NCBI GenBank assembly: GCA_031266115.1
Contig: JAISBQ010000183.1
Coordinates: forward strand, 1 to 18,960
Origin: Bifidobacteriaceae bacterium
GTDB taxonomy: Bacteria > Actinomycetota > Actinomycetes > Actinomycetales > WQXJ01
DNA: 18,960 bases
Direction of reading: 5' to 3'
Made by a program: the position numbers and the translations under genes. Below are positions 1-6,749 of this stretch, in pieces (positions within the stretch are counted from its first letter, which is position 1; each line of letters starts with the position of its first letter). Under the pieces are notes generated by a model, which searched no databases, had not been told where the DNA came from, and was given only the letters and a program-made list of their open reading frames with translations.

Positions 1-108
1 ACCACCCAAGGCAAAACCCCCCGCGAAGCCCGACGCTGCCTCAAACGCCACATCACCCGCCAACTCCACCGCCAACTCACCCACATCCTCCTTGACAACC
101 AACCATAG
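1..108 (+). CDS. IS110-family transposase, C-terminal fragment (cut by window edge)
   Basis: An open frame runs from the first base to a TAG at 106-108 and gives 35 residues beginning TTQGKTPREARRCLKRH. The 'TPREARRCLKRHI.RQL' pattern is the usual C-terminal signature of IS110-type (DEDD) transposases, which move by a circular intermediate without classical inverted repeats. The catalytic regions lie outside the window, so it cannot be judged whether the gene is intact. Codon use is odd for this window: strongly C- and A-rich (CAA, CAC, AAC, CTC) and G-poor, unlike menC next door, which fits a mobile origin. The family call rests on the tail motif alone. Confidence 0.7.
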   Translation, partial: TTQGKTPREARRCLKRHITRQLHRQLTHILLDNQP

Positions 109-140
109 AAGGGTCGGCAAAGAATCCGCCACCGCACACC

Positions 141-201
141 GCCGAGTTTCAGGTTTGCGGGCCGAAACCGGCCGTGGGAGCCCGCAAAGGTGAAACTCGG
201 C
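141..201. repeat. Long interrupted palindrome (REP-like or IS-end hairpin)
   Basis: GCCGAGTTTCA (141-151) pairs perfectly with TGAAACTCGGC (191-201), and TTTGCGGGC (154-162) pairs perfectly with GCCCGCAAA (180-188). A symmetric GG/GG mismatch separates the two stems (152-153 against 189-190) and a 17-nt loop (163-179) closes the structure. That makes 20 paired positions around one internal mismatch. There is no T-run after it, so it does not look like an ordinary intrinsic terminator. It begins 33 bp after the transposase stop. It could be a dispersed REP-like palindrome used as an insertion target, or a structured end of the element. Confidence 0.75.
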
Positions 202-313
202 AATCGGCATGGCCGGCTGTCAGGGCGCACAGGACCGCTGGGGCGGGGTGATGTGGTGAGGGGACGGGCTGCGTTGGTTGGGGTGTCACGGAGGGGGGTG
301 GCTGACAGCACAG

Positions 314-355
314 ATCACCCATCACCCATCACCTATCACCCATCACCCATCACCC
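314..355. repeat. Six tandem copies of heptamer ATCACCC
   Basis: ATCACCC occurs six times head to tail, with one substitution (ATCACCT in copy 3, 328-334). The opposite strand reads GGGTGAT repeats, a run of G-triplets that might form a G-quadruplex. The array ends 74 bp before the menC start. A 7-bp unit shifts frame when copies are gained or lost, and it would also change spacing inside an upstream regulatory region. Confidence 0.9.
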
Positions 356-429
356 ACCGACCCGACATGGACTTGGCCGGGGCCCGGATGGCGGACGGCG
401 GCCGCTGGGACGTCGGCGGGTGACGGCCT

Positions 430-1452
430 ATGCTTCGGGCCGTGGACGGGCTGCGGATCGCTGAGGATCTCGTCGCGCACCCCTATTCGATCCCGCTGGT
501 CACCAGGTTTCGCGGAATCACCGTGCGCGAGGGGGCGATCTTGGCGGGTCGGGCCGGGTTCGGCGAGTTTTCTCCATTCTGGGACTATGGCGACCGAGAG
601 GCCGTGGCGTGGCTTCGGGCAGCGGTGGAGGCCGCAACCTTGGGGTTTCCACCCGCGCTGCGCACGGAGATTGCCGTCAACGCGACCGTGCCGGCGGTAG
701 GACCGGACGTGGCGGCCGCCATCGTGCGCGAATCCGGTGGGTGCCGCTCCGTCAAGGTGAAGGTGGCCGATCAGGGGGACACCCTCGGTGTCGAATGCGA
801 TCGTGTTGCCGCGGTGCGCGACGTGCTGGGCCCCGGCGGCACCATCCGTGTGGATGCGAACGGGGCGTGGGACCCGGATACGGCGGTCGGTCGTCTGGAC
901 GCATTGGACCGGGCCGCCGGGGGCCTGGAGTACGCGGAACAGCCGTGCAGCGCTATTGACGACCTTGCTGAGGTGCGTCGTCGGTCGAAGGTGCCCATCG
1001 CTGCGGACGAGTCGATCCGCCGGTCCGTCGATCCTCTCGCCGTGGTCCGCCACCGCGCAGCCGACGTGGCAGTGCTCAAGGTCCAGCCGCTCGGTGGGGT
1101 GCGGGTGTGCCTGGAGTTGGCCGAGCGCCTCGCCATGCCCGTCGTCGTGTCCAGCGCGCTGGAGACCAGCGTCGGGTTGGCCGCCGGTTTGGCGCTCGCG
1201 GCTGCCCTGCCCGAGCCACCCCTCGCCTGCGGCTTGGCGACCGGCCAGCTGTTGAGCGCAGACGTGACCAGCCGTCCATTCCGGCCACGGCGCGGGGTGA
1301 TTCGCCTGGACGGTCCCGTTCCCGATCGTCTCGCCGCCGTCGCCGCCGATGCCGACCGTCGCGCCGCGTGGTCGTGCCGCCTGCGCGACGTGGCCCGCCT
1401 GGCAGACCTGACCGCTAGCCCGTGTCCGCCGGGTGGGAGTGACCCCCGGTGA
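430..1452 (+). CDS. menC: o-Succinylbenzoate synthase (MenC)
   Basis: MenC dehydrates SHCHC to o-succinylbenzoate in cytoplasmic menaquinone synthesis and belongs to the enolase superfamily. The 340-residue protein shows the expected active site in order: KVK at 109-111 (catalytic Lys), VDAN at 141-144 (Asp142, metal), EQP at 170-172 (Glu170, metal), ADES at 192-195 (Asp193, metal), KVQP at 217-220 (second catalytic Lys217), and SSALETSVG at 241-249. Length is normal for the actinobacterial form. The ATG at 430 places the capping domain at the usual distance; the upstream GGCGGG is only a weak ribosome binding site. menD follows directly, which agrees with the assignment because both act in the same pathway. 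No missing residues were seen. The C-terminal 40 residues are Arg/Ala-rich and poorly conserved in character. Confidence 0.93.
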   Translation: MLRAVDGLRIAEDLVAHPYSIPLVTRFRGITVREGAILAGRAGFGEFSPFWDYGDREAVAWLRAAVEAATLGFPPALRTEIAVNATVPAVGPDVAAAIVRESGGCRSVKVKVADQGDTLGVECDRVAAVRDVLGPGGTIRVDANGAWDPDTAVGRLDALDRAAGGLEYAEQPCSAIDDLAEVRRRSKVPIAADESIRRSVDPLAVVRHRAADVAVLKVQPLGGVRVCLELAERLAMPVVVSSALETSVGLAAGLALAAALPEPPLACGLATGQLLSADVTSRPFRPRRGVIRLDGPVPDRLAAVAADADRRAAWSCRLRDVARLADLTASPCPPGGSDPR

Positions 1453-1522
1453 GGCCCCGCGCCGGTGGGTCGGGTGTGCGGGTGGGCCACGCCCGCGCGG
1501 GTGGTCTGCGGCGGGACCCAGC

Positions 1523-3238
1523 GTGAGTGGGCGCGGATGGGCGGTCCGATCCGCCGAGGTGCTGATCGATGCGCTGATCCAGGCCGGGGTTCGCGACCTG
1601 GTGGTGTCGCCCGGATCGCGCAGCGCCCCGCTGATCTACGCGGCTGAGGCGGCCCGTCAGCGCGGTGACCTGCGAGTATGGGTTCGCCTGGACGAGCGTT
1701 CCGCTGCCTTTGCCGCACTCGGTCTTGCGCTCGCGGATCCCGAACACCCGCCCGCCGTGGCCACGACGTCCGGCACGGCTGCCGCCAACCTCCATCCGGC
1801 CGTGGTGGAAGCCTCATATGCCGGCCTCCCTTTGTTGGCTCTGACCGCCGACCGCCCGGCCGAACTTCACGGTGTCGGCGCCAACCAGACCATCGACCAG
1901 CGCGGTCTGTTCGCCTCCGCGCCACGGGCGTCCATCACCCTTGAGGCGGCCGATGGCGCCGCCTCCCTCGCCGCCTGGCGAGCCACAGGGCTCCGGGCGG
2001 TTCACGCCGCCCGCGGAGGCTGGTCTGCGTGGCCCGGCCCCGTTCATCTCAACCTGCGTTTCCGAGACCCGCTGATTCCCGGCGGTTCTGCCGGTCCCGA
2101 CGACGAGCGAGCCCTGCCGGTGCCGCGATCAACCGCTGGGGCACCAGCACCAGCACCCGAACCGGCTGATGGGCCGGAATCCGCCAGCCGATGGGGACCA
2201 GCGGGGAGGAACAGCATGGTCGCGAGTGGGGGGATCGGCGGATCGCTGGTCCTGCCGCAGGGGCCCCGGACCGTCGTGGTCGCGGGTGCCGGGGCGGGAG
2301 CCGGGGCGCGTGAGTTGGCGGAGCGCACCGAATGGCCGCTGCTCGCCGAGCCCCACTCTGGGTCATGGTCGGCCCCCGCGGCAGTGCCGGCAGACCGCGA
2401 GGTGCTCGCCGGGCCACTCGGCGAATCGGTGGAGCGCGTAGTGGTGTGGGGGCGGCCCACGTTGTCGCGCAGCGTGACGCGGCTGGTGACCAGGCCGGAT
2501 GTGGAGTTGATCGTCGCGCACCACGGTGGCGGTCCGTGGTTCGACCCTGCTCGTCGCGCCCACCGGATGGCGTCGCATCTGACGGTCGTCGGTGCGCCAT
2601 CGACGGCCCAGCGGGAATGGGCCCGCGCGTGGTGGGACGCAGGCACCACCGCGTGGGCCACAGTGTGTCGAGCCGTCGGCGAACCGGCGGGACCCGTCAC
2701 GGCGCACGTCGTGGCGTCATCGTGCGCCCAGATGGGAATGGTGCTCGTGGCGGCGGCGTCGGGCGCGATCCGCAACCTGGACCTCGGACCGGCCCCCGCG
2801 GCGCCGCTGCGGGTGGTGTCCTCGCGTGGTGCGGCGGGAATCGACGGGACTCTATCGACAGCGTCGGGGATAGCCCGCGGGACCGACCGGCCGATTCGCG
2901 TCCTGATAGGGGACTTGGCGTTCATCCACGACGCGGCGGGGCTCGGCGCTGGGGTGGGTGAATGGGAGCCCGCGATGGATGTGATTGTGCTCAACGATCA
3001 CGGGGGCGGGATCTTTCGCGGTCTGGAACATGCCCATGCGGCGGAGCCCGAGGTGTTCGCCCGCTACTTCCTCACGCCGCAACGCGCAGAGGTGGGCGCG
3101 TTGGCGCGCGCATACGGTGCACGCCACGAGGTCGCCGCGACGCGGGCGCAACTGGAGTGGCTTCTCGCTCGACCCCCCGAGGCGACCCGTGTGATCGAGG
3201 TTCCGCTCGCGATCCCGCCCAGGCACCAAGCGCTGTGA
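1523..3238 (+). CDS. menD: SEPHCHC synthase (MenD), ThDP-dependent
   Basis: MenD joins isochorismate and 2-oxoglutarate, with CO2 release, to form SEPHCHC, the first committed menaquinone step, using thiamine diphosphate and a divalent metal. With a GTG start at 1523 the protein has 571 residues. Motifs: SPGSRSAPL at 29-37, the cofactor-activating Glu in DERSAAFAALG (Glu58), TSGTAAANLHPAVVEA, GANQTIDQ, and the ThDP/metal signature GDLAFIHD (Asp464) to NDHGGGIF (491-498). The frame is open back to a GTG at 1433 that would overlap menC by 20 bp, but those 30 extra residues are Pro/Gly/Arg-rich and unlike MenD N-termini, so I prefer 1523. A Pro/Ala-rich loop near residues 200-235 links the first two domains and is longer than usual. 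The stop lies 19 bp from the stop of the convergent next gene, with no obvious terminator between. Confidence 0.92.
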   Translation: MSGRGWAVRSAEVLIDALIQAGVRDLVVSPGSRSAPLIYAAEAARQRGDLRVWVRLDERSAAFAALGLALADPEHPPAVATTSGTAAANLHPAVVEASYAGLPLLALTADRPAELHGVGANQTIDQRGLFASAPRASITLEAADGAASLAAWRATGLRAVHAARGGWSAWPGPVHLNLRFRDPLIPGGSAGPDDERALPVPRSTAGAPAPAPEPADGPESASRWGPAGRNSMVASGGIGGSLVLPQGPRTVVVAGAGAGAGARELAERTEWPLLAEPHSGSWSAPAAVPADREVLAGPLGESVERVVVWGRPTLSRSVTRLVTRPDVELIVAHHGGGPWFDPARRAHRMASHLTVVGAPSTAQREWARAWWDAGTTAWATVCRAVGEPAGPVTAHVVASSCAQMGMVLVAAASGAIRNLDLGPAPAAPLRVVSSRGAAGIDGTLSTASGIARGTDRPIRVLIGDLAFIHDAAGLGAGVGEWEPAMDVIVLNDHGGGIFRGLEHAHAAEPEVFARYFLTPQRAEVGALARAYGARHEVAATRAQLEWLLARPPEATRVIEVPLAIPPRHQAL

Positions 3239-3257
3239 CCTGGAGTTCAGCGGGACC

Positions 3258-4466
3258 CTACCGGTAGACCACGACCTTGGTGCCGACCGAGACCTTGGCG
3301 AACAGCTTGCGAGCGCCGTTCGGGTCGCGGAGATTGACGCAGCCGTGTGAAGCTCCGGAATAGCCGCGTGCGGCGAAGTCGGGGGAGTAGTGGACGGCCT
3401 GGCCGCCGGAAAAGAACATCGCGTAGGGCATCTGCGAGTTGTACAGGGTGGAGTAGTGGTCCCTGCTCTTCATGTAGACCGTGTACACCCCGGTGCGCGT
3501 GGGCAGGTCGCGAGAACCGAACCGGGCCGCGAACGTCATCTTCACCTTGCCGTTCACCACCCAGCGGACCTTGCGATCCTTTGGGTTCATGTCGATGCAG
3601 ATGACCTTGCCCGTCATGCATCGTGGGTCCACCCACTTCGGCCGCTTGGGCACCTTCTTGGTCTTCGCTGACGCGGTGGTGGCGTCGGTGAAGGACCGTC
3701 TGGACGCGGTGACCCGAACACTGAGTCGCTTGTGGGTGTCCTTGTCCGTGACCGTGTACGTCCGGGACGTGGCGCCCGCGATGGGTTTGCCGCTGCGCAG
3801 CCATTGGAACGAGTACCGCGTGGGTTTCAATGGCCCGAACCCGCTGGGTTTGGCCTCAAGCTCGACTCCCACGCGTGGCGAACCGGCGATACGGACGGTA
3901 CCGACCGTCATCGTCCCTGGCGCGATGGCGGGGGAGGGCTGCGAACTGACCGTCAGAGGGGTCACTCCATCGCGCTCGGCTCTCACGCTGGCGGTGACCA
4001 GGTGGCCGGCATCGGCGGGGCGAACCAGATAGACCGGATCGTGTGCCTTGGCGATCGGTGTGGCGTCCCGATACCAGGTGTAGACCAGTTTCACCGGTTC
4101 CACCTCGCCAAACGATCCGACCGTAGCGGTCAATGATCCGCCCACCATGAAGTCGCCGCTGACAGCGACCGGTGCAGGAAGGAACGCTGGCGGTGATGGT
4201 GGCACCGGTGGCGCGGTGGGCGAGACAGAAGGTGAAGGCGCTGGGCTCCCCGAGGGCGCTGAGTCTCCCGAGGACGGGGGCGACGGATCGCCGGCGGCCG
4301 GCAGCGCGGCGGTACCCAACGAGAACGCGGTGGCCAGCGCGCACACGGCGATCAGCGATGCCCGCCGCACCGTCCCCCTGCGTGGCGCCGGACCTCCACG
4401 CTGCGAGACCGCTGCGCCCAACCCGGCGCGCGCATGGCGGCAGAGGCGCTGTGAAGCGATACCCAT
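3258..4466 (-). CDS. Secreted L,D-transpeptidase (YkuD domain) with two Ig-like repeats
   Basis: L,D-transpeptidases make 3-3 cross-links in peptidoglycan or attach proteins to it, outside the membrane. The 402-residue product has a basic N-terminus, a hydrophobic signal segment (about 37-57), and a Pro/Ser linker (59-95). Two related Ig-like repeats follow at about 97-182 and 183-273, each with a Y.(W/Q)W(Y/L)R core. The C-terminal YkuD domain starts at about 285. Its active site is clear: HYSPDF (His359) and SHGCVNLRD with His374 and Cys376. The ATG at 4466 has AAGG immediately before it. A GTG at codon 33 (4370) preceded by AGGGGGA is an alternative start that removes an unusually long pre-signal stretch. 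The Ig-like repeats resemble the one ending this window. The precise cross-linking or anchoring role is inferred. Confidence 0.9.
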   Translation of the reverse strand: MGIASQRLCRHARAGLGAAVSQRGGPAPRRGTVRRASLIAVCALATAFSLGTAALPAAGDPSPPSSGDSAPSGSPAPSPSVSPTAPPVPPSPPAFLPAPVAVSGDFMVGGSLTATVGSFGEVEPVKLVYTWYRDATPIAKAHDPVYLVRPADAGHLVTASVRAERDGVTPLTVSSQPSPAIAPGTMTVGTVRIAGSPRVGVELEAKPSGFGPLKPTRYSFQWLRSGKPIAGATSRTYTVTDKDTHKRLSVRVTASRRSFTDATTASAKTKKVPKRPKWVDPRCMTGKVICIDMNPKDRKVRWVVNGKVKMTFAARFGSRDLPTRTGVYTVYMKSRDHYSTLYNSQMPYAMFFSGGQAVHYSPDFAARGYSGASHGCVNLRDPNGARKLFAKVSVGTKVVVYR

Positions 4467-4517
4467 CCTTTGTGTGTGACCCCTCGCGTTTCGGCGAACT
4501 CAACTGACGACGAATCG

Positions 4518-4523
4518 AGTATA
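4518..4523 (-). promoter_or_regulatory. Candidate -10 box for the L,D-transpeptidase gene
   Basis: On the minus strand the hexamer reads TATACT, close to the sigma-70-type consensus, and lies 51 bp upstream of the ATG at 4466. Transcription would start near 4511 and leave a leader of about 45 nt. No good -35 hexamer is visible at 16-18 bp (GGCGTT at 17). This call is a sequence match only. Confidence 0.35.
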
Positions 4524-4635
4524 GGCGCGCAGGCAGTTCGAACGCCCGGTGCGTGGTGGCTGGGCCCACTGTGAGGACTTGTCGCCGCCCGTGGCATCGG
4601 TCGCTCGGTCGTGTGCGGCCGTGCTCACGGTGCCC

Positions 4636-4641
4636 TAGGCT
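4636..4641 (+). promoter_or_regulatory. Weak candidate -10 box for the HtrA-type protease gene
   Basis: TAGGCT lies 105 bp before the ATG at 4747, and the same hexamer appears before the GH9 gene (12167). No convincing -35 partner is present. I also looked for an extracytoplasmic-stress promoter (GGAAC with a spaced GTT) because HtrA genes often have one; GGAAAC at about 4670 lacks a matching -10, so the point is left open. Confidence 0.2.
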
Positions 4642-4735
4642 TGCCCGCGGGGCGCACGACCATCCTTCGAGGAAACTCTCAGGCTTCGACAAGTGGTCGC
4701 CCAGACCGGGGCGCTTGGATAGGTGCGACCCGATC

Positions 4736-4741
4736 AGGAGG
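4736..4741 (+). promoter_or_regulatory. Ribosome binding site that fixes the protease start
   Basis: A full AGGAGG sits 5 nt before the ATG at 4747. This selects 4747 over the in-frame upstream ATG at 4723, which lies 5' of the AGGAGG and has no such site of its own. Confidence 0.85.
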
Positions 4742-4746
4742 AGACT

Positions 4747-6606
4747 ATGACTGACAATCCGATTACCGGACACAATCCAGACGAAACCGAACCCGTCGCC
4801 AGCTCATCCGCCGCCCCGCAGGACACGTCGCCCATCCCGCAGGCCGCCGATGCCGCTCCCCTCACATCGCCGCCCGTCGTTCCATCCGCGGGGAGTGCCG
4901 CCGCCCATGGCGTCCATTCGGCCGTGCCCGTCGATCCCGCGCCGGTTCACCACCGTACCGAGGCCTATCCGCGACCCGCGTATGGCGCCCAGAACATGGG
5001 AACGCCTCGCGGCCCGGTCTCGCCCACCGCCGGGGTGCCTACGTCAGGGGTGCCGGGCGCGCGGGTGCCCACGCCGGGGATGCCCCCCCAGGGGATGCCC
5101 ACTCCGGGGGTGCCAGGCGCGGTCTCGCACACCGCGGGCGTGCCTGCTTCTGGGGTGCCGGGTGCGGGGGCCCACGTGCCGGCATCGTCCAATCCCTATC
5201 ACCAGCCCTACGCTGGACAGCAGAGCCCCTATCAGCCCGGAACCTACGGTGCCTATCCCGGCGCCCCGGTGATGGGACCCGCGGGGCCGGCCTCGGCGAC
5301 CAGTCAGGGTCCTGGGCCCGCTCCCTTCGTCGCGGCGCCTCCACCGGACCGGGCGCGGCGCACCACCCGCGAACGCCGGCACCGGCTTCCCCTCTACATC
5401 GCCGTGACCGCCGTGGTCGCGGGGCTGGTGGGTGGTGTGGCGACTGCCGCCGTCGTCACCCGAGGCTTCTCACAGCCGGCGACATCGGCGGCGAGCGATG
5501 GCGGCAAGGTCTATGCGGATCTGAACTCGGGAGAGGCCCGGGTCTCGGTGCCCGTGGATGGTTCGGCGGGGGTGGCACCGGACTGGTCCAAGGTCGCGGC
5601 GGCCGTCCAGCCCTCGGTGGTGGCCATCCAGGTCTCCGCCCGGTACCTCGGAGCCGAAGGCTCCGGCGTCATCATCAACTCCAAGGAGGGCTACGTGGTG
5701 ACCAACAACCACGTTGTCACCGGTGCCGATCAAATTCAGGTGATTCTCTCGGACGGGCGGATCTATGAGGCCAAGACCCTGGGGACTGACGCCAGCACCG
5801 ACCTCGCGGTCATTCAGATCGAGAACCGGCCGGACGACCTGCATGAGGCCGTGCTCGGGGATTCAGCCGCCGTCACCGTGGGTGAACCAGTCATGGCCGT
5901 CGGCAACCCGCTCGGCTACGACAACACGGTGACCACTGGGATCGTCTCGGCGCTCAACCGGCCTGTCACCACCACGCTCACCGGTGCCCAGTCGGATACG
6001 GCGGTGACCAACGTCATCCAGGTGGATGCGGCGATCAACCCGGGCAACTCGGGCGGGCCGTTGTTCAACGGTGTCGGCGAAGTGATCGGTATCAACTCGG
6101 CGATTGCCACTACCCAATCCATGAGCCAGGAATCGGCCGGGTCCATTGGCGTGGCGTTCGCGATCCCGGTGGATCTCGTCGAGGTCATCGCGCCACAGCT
6201 CGTCGAGAAGGGATCAGCCGAACACGCCTACCTCGGAGTGTCGCTTGTCGCCAAGACGGTGACCTACGACGGCGTGACCCGGCAGGGCGCAGCGATTGAG
6301 CGGGTGTGGCCTGGCACGGCGGCCGAAGCTGGCGGGCTGCAGGCGGGAGACGTGATCGTTGCTGTCGATAGTCATGCGACCACTGAGGTGTCCTCGCTTA
6401 CCGCATGGGTACGGTCCTACGAGGTCGGTCAGGAGGTCAGCCTCTTGGTGGTCCGGGACAGCAAGGCACTTGAGGTGCCGGTCACGCTGGGTGCTCAGGA
6501 CACCACTGAGGCACAAGGCCAGCAGGAGCAACCCCAACCGGAGCCGACGTTCCAGCAAGGCGACGGCGGATACTTCTTCGAGGACCCCTTCGAGCTGTTC
6601 AACTGA
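4747..6606 (+). CDS. htrA: Membrane-anchored HtrA/DegP-type serine protease with PDZ domain
   Basis: HtrA proteases degrade or refold damaged exported proteins at the outer face of the membrane. The protein has 619 residues. Residues 1-213 are Pro/Gly-rich and disordered-looking, with repeats of the type GVP.(S/P)G(V/M)P, and end in a basic RR-rich patch. One membrane segment follows (about 214-237). A trypsin-like domain carries the full triad: His322 in TNNHVV, Asp352 in STDLAVI and Ser435 in PGNSGGPL. A single PDZ domain spans about 491-582, with substrate loop YLGVSL, and an acidic/aromatic tail ends FELFN. The topology (N-terminus inside, protease outside) is inferred from the single anchor. 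The gene is convergent with the GH3 gene and divided from it by a strong hairpin terminator. Its physiological substrates cannot be told from sequence. Confidence 0.92.
   Translation: MTDNPITGHNPDETEPVASSSAAPQDTSPIPQAADAAPLTSPPVVPSAGSAAAHGVHSAVPVDPAPVHHRTEAYPRPAYGAQNMGTPRGPVSPTAGVPTSGVPGARVPTPGMPPQGMPTPGVPGAVSHTAGVPASGVPGAGAHVPASSNPYHQPYAGQQSPYQPGTYGAYPGAPVMGPAGPASATSQGPGPAPFVAAPPPDRARRTTRERRHRLPLYIAVTAVVAGLVGGVATAAVVTRGFSQPATSAASDGGKVYADLNSGEARVSVPVDGSAGVAPDWSKVAAAVQPSVVAIQVSARYLGAEGSGVIINSKEGYVVTNNHVVTGADQIQVILSDGRIYEAKTLGTDASTDLAVIQIENRPDDLHEAVLGDSAAVTVGEPVMAVGNPLGYDNTVTTGIVSALNRPVTTTLTGAQSDTAVTNVIQVDAAINPGNSGGPLFNGVGEVIGINSAIATTQSMSQESAGSIGVAFAIPVDLVEVIAPQLVEKGSAEHAYLGVSLVAKTVTYDGVTRQGAAIERVWPGTAAEAGGLQAGDVIVAVDSHATTEVSSLTAWVRSYEVGQEVSLLVVRDSKALEVPVTLGAQDTTEAQGQQEQPQPEPTFQQGDGGYFFEDPFELFN
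5033..5170 (+). repeat. Degenerate GC-rich minisatellite inside the protease gene
   Basis: The element GGGGTGCC or GGGATGCC recurs about every 12-24 bp and encodes GVP/GMP units spaced by Pro, Thr, Ser and Ala residues in the cytoplasmic N-terminal region. The copies keep frame (steps are multiples of three). This is typical of a length-variable linker that tolerates expansion and contraction. Confidence 0.7.
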
Positions 6607-6637
6607 CATATCACTGATGCCACCGGCATCCACAGAC

Positions 6638-6707
6638 GCCCCAGCCAGCGAAGCCGGAGCCCCGTCCTCTTCTCAGGGGGCGGGGCTCCGGCTTTGGTGG
6701 CTGGGGC
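6638..6707. terminator. Bidirectional terminator hairpin between convergent genes
   Basis: AAGCCGGAGCCCCG (6651-6664) pairs perfectly with CGGGGCTCCGGCTT (6681-6694) around a 16-nt loop. A second outer stem (6638-6647 with 6698-6707) extends it beyond a 3x3 internal mismatch. It lies 32 bp after the protease stop and 43 bp after the end of the convergent GH3 gene. The T-tract is short (TTT), as is common in high-GC genomes. The position and symmetry suggest that it serves both genes. Confidence 0.85.
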
Positions 6708-6749
6708 CCTGGCGTGCGAGCCGAGTCCTTCCACCCTTGCTACTCGGGG

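Larger units (their letters stand above)
109..429. other. Gene-free stretch between transposase and menC
   Basis: These 321 bp separate the transposase stop from the menC start. They hold a long interrupted palindrome (141-201) and a six-copy 7-bp tandem repeat (314-355). An 8-bp inverted pair, GCTGTCAG at 216-223 and CTGACAGC at 302-309, lies between and next to them. Short open frames cross the region, but their translations are low-complexity or Pro/Arg-rich, have no recognisable domain and change frame with the repeat, so I call none of them. The region probably contains the right end of the insertion element and the menC promoter, but no convincing -35/-10 pair was found. Confidence 0.6.

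Noticed and set aside
213..360. CRISPR array at the tandem repeat
   Set aside because: The units are 7 bp and directly adjoining with no spacers, so this is a simple tandem repeat.
1433..1522. Upstream GTG start for menD at 1433
   Set aside because: It would add 30 Pro/Gly/Arg-rich residues before the normal MenD N-terminus and overlap menC. The GTG at 1523 gives a family-like start. It remains possible, but is less likely.
771..1925. Minus-strand frame of 384 codons opposite menC and menD
   Set aside because: The product is Arg/Ser/Pro-rich low-complexity sequence. The plus strand carries complete MenC and MenD active-site motifs over the same bases.
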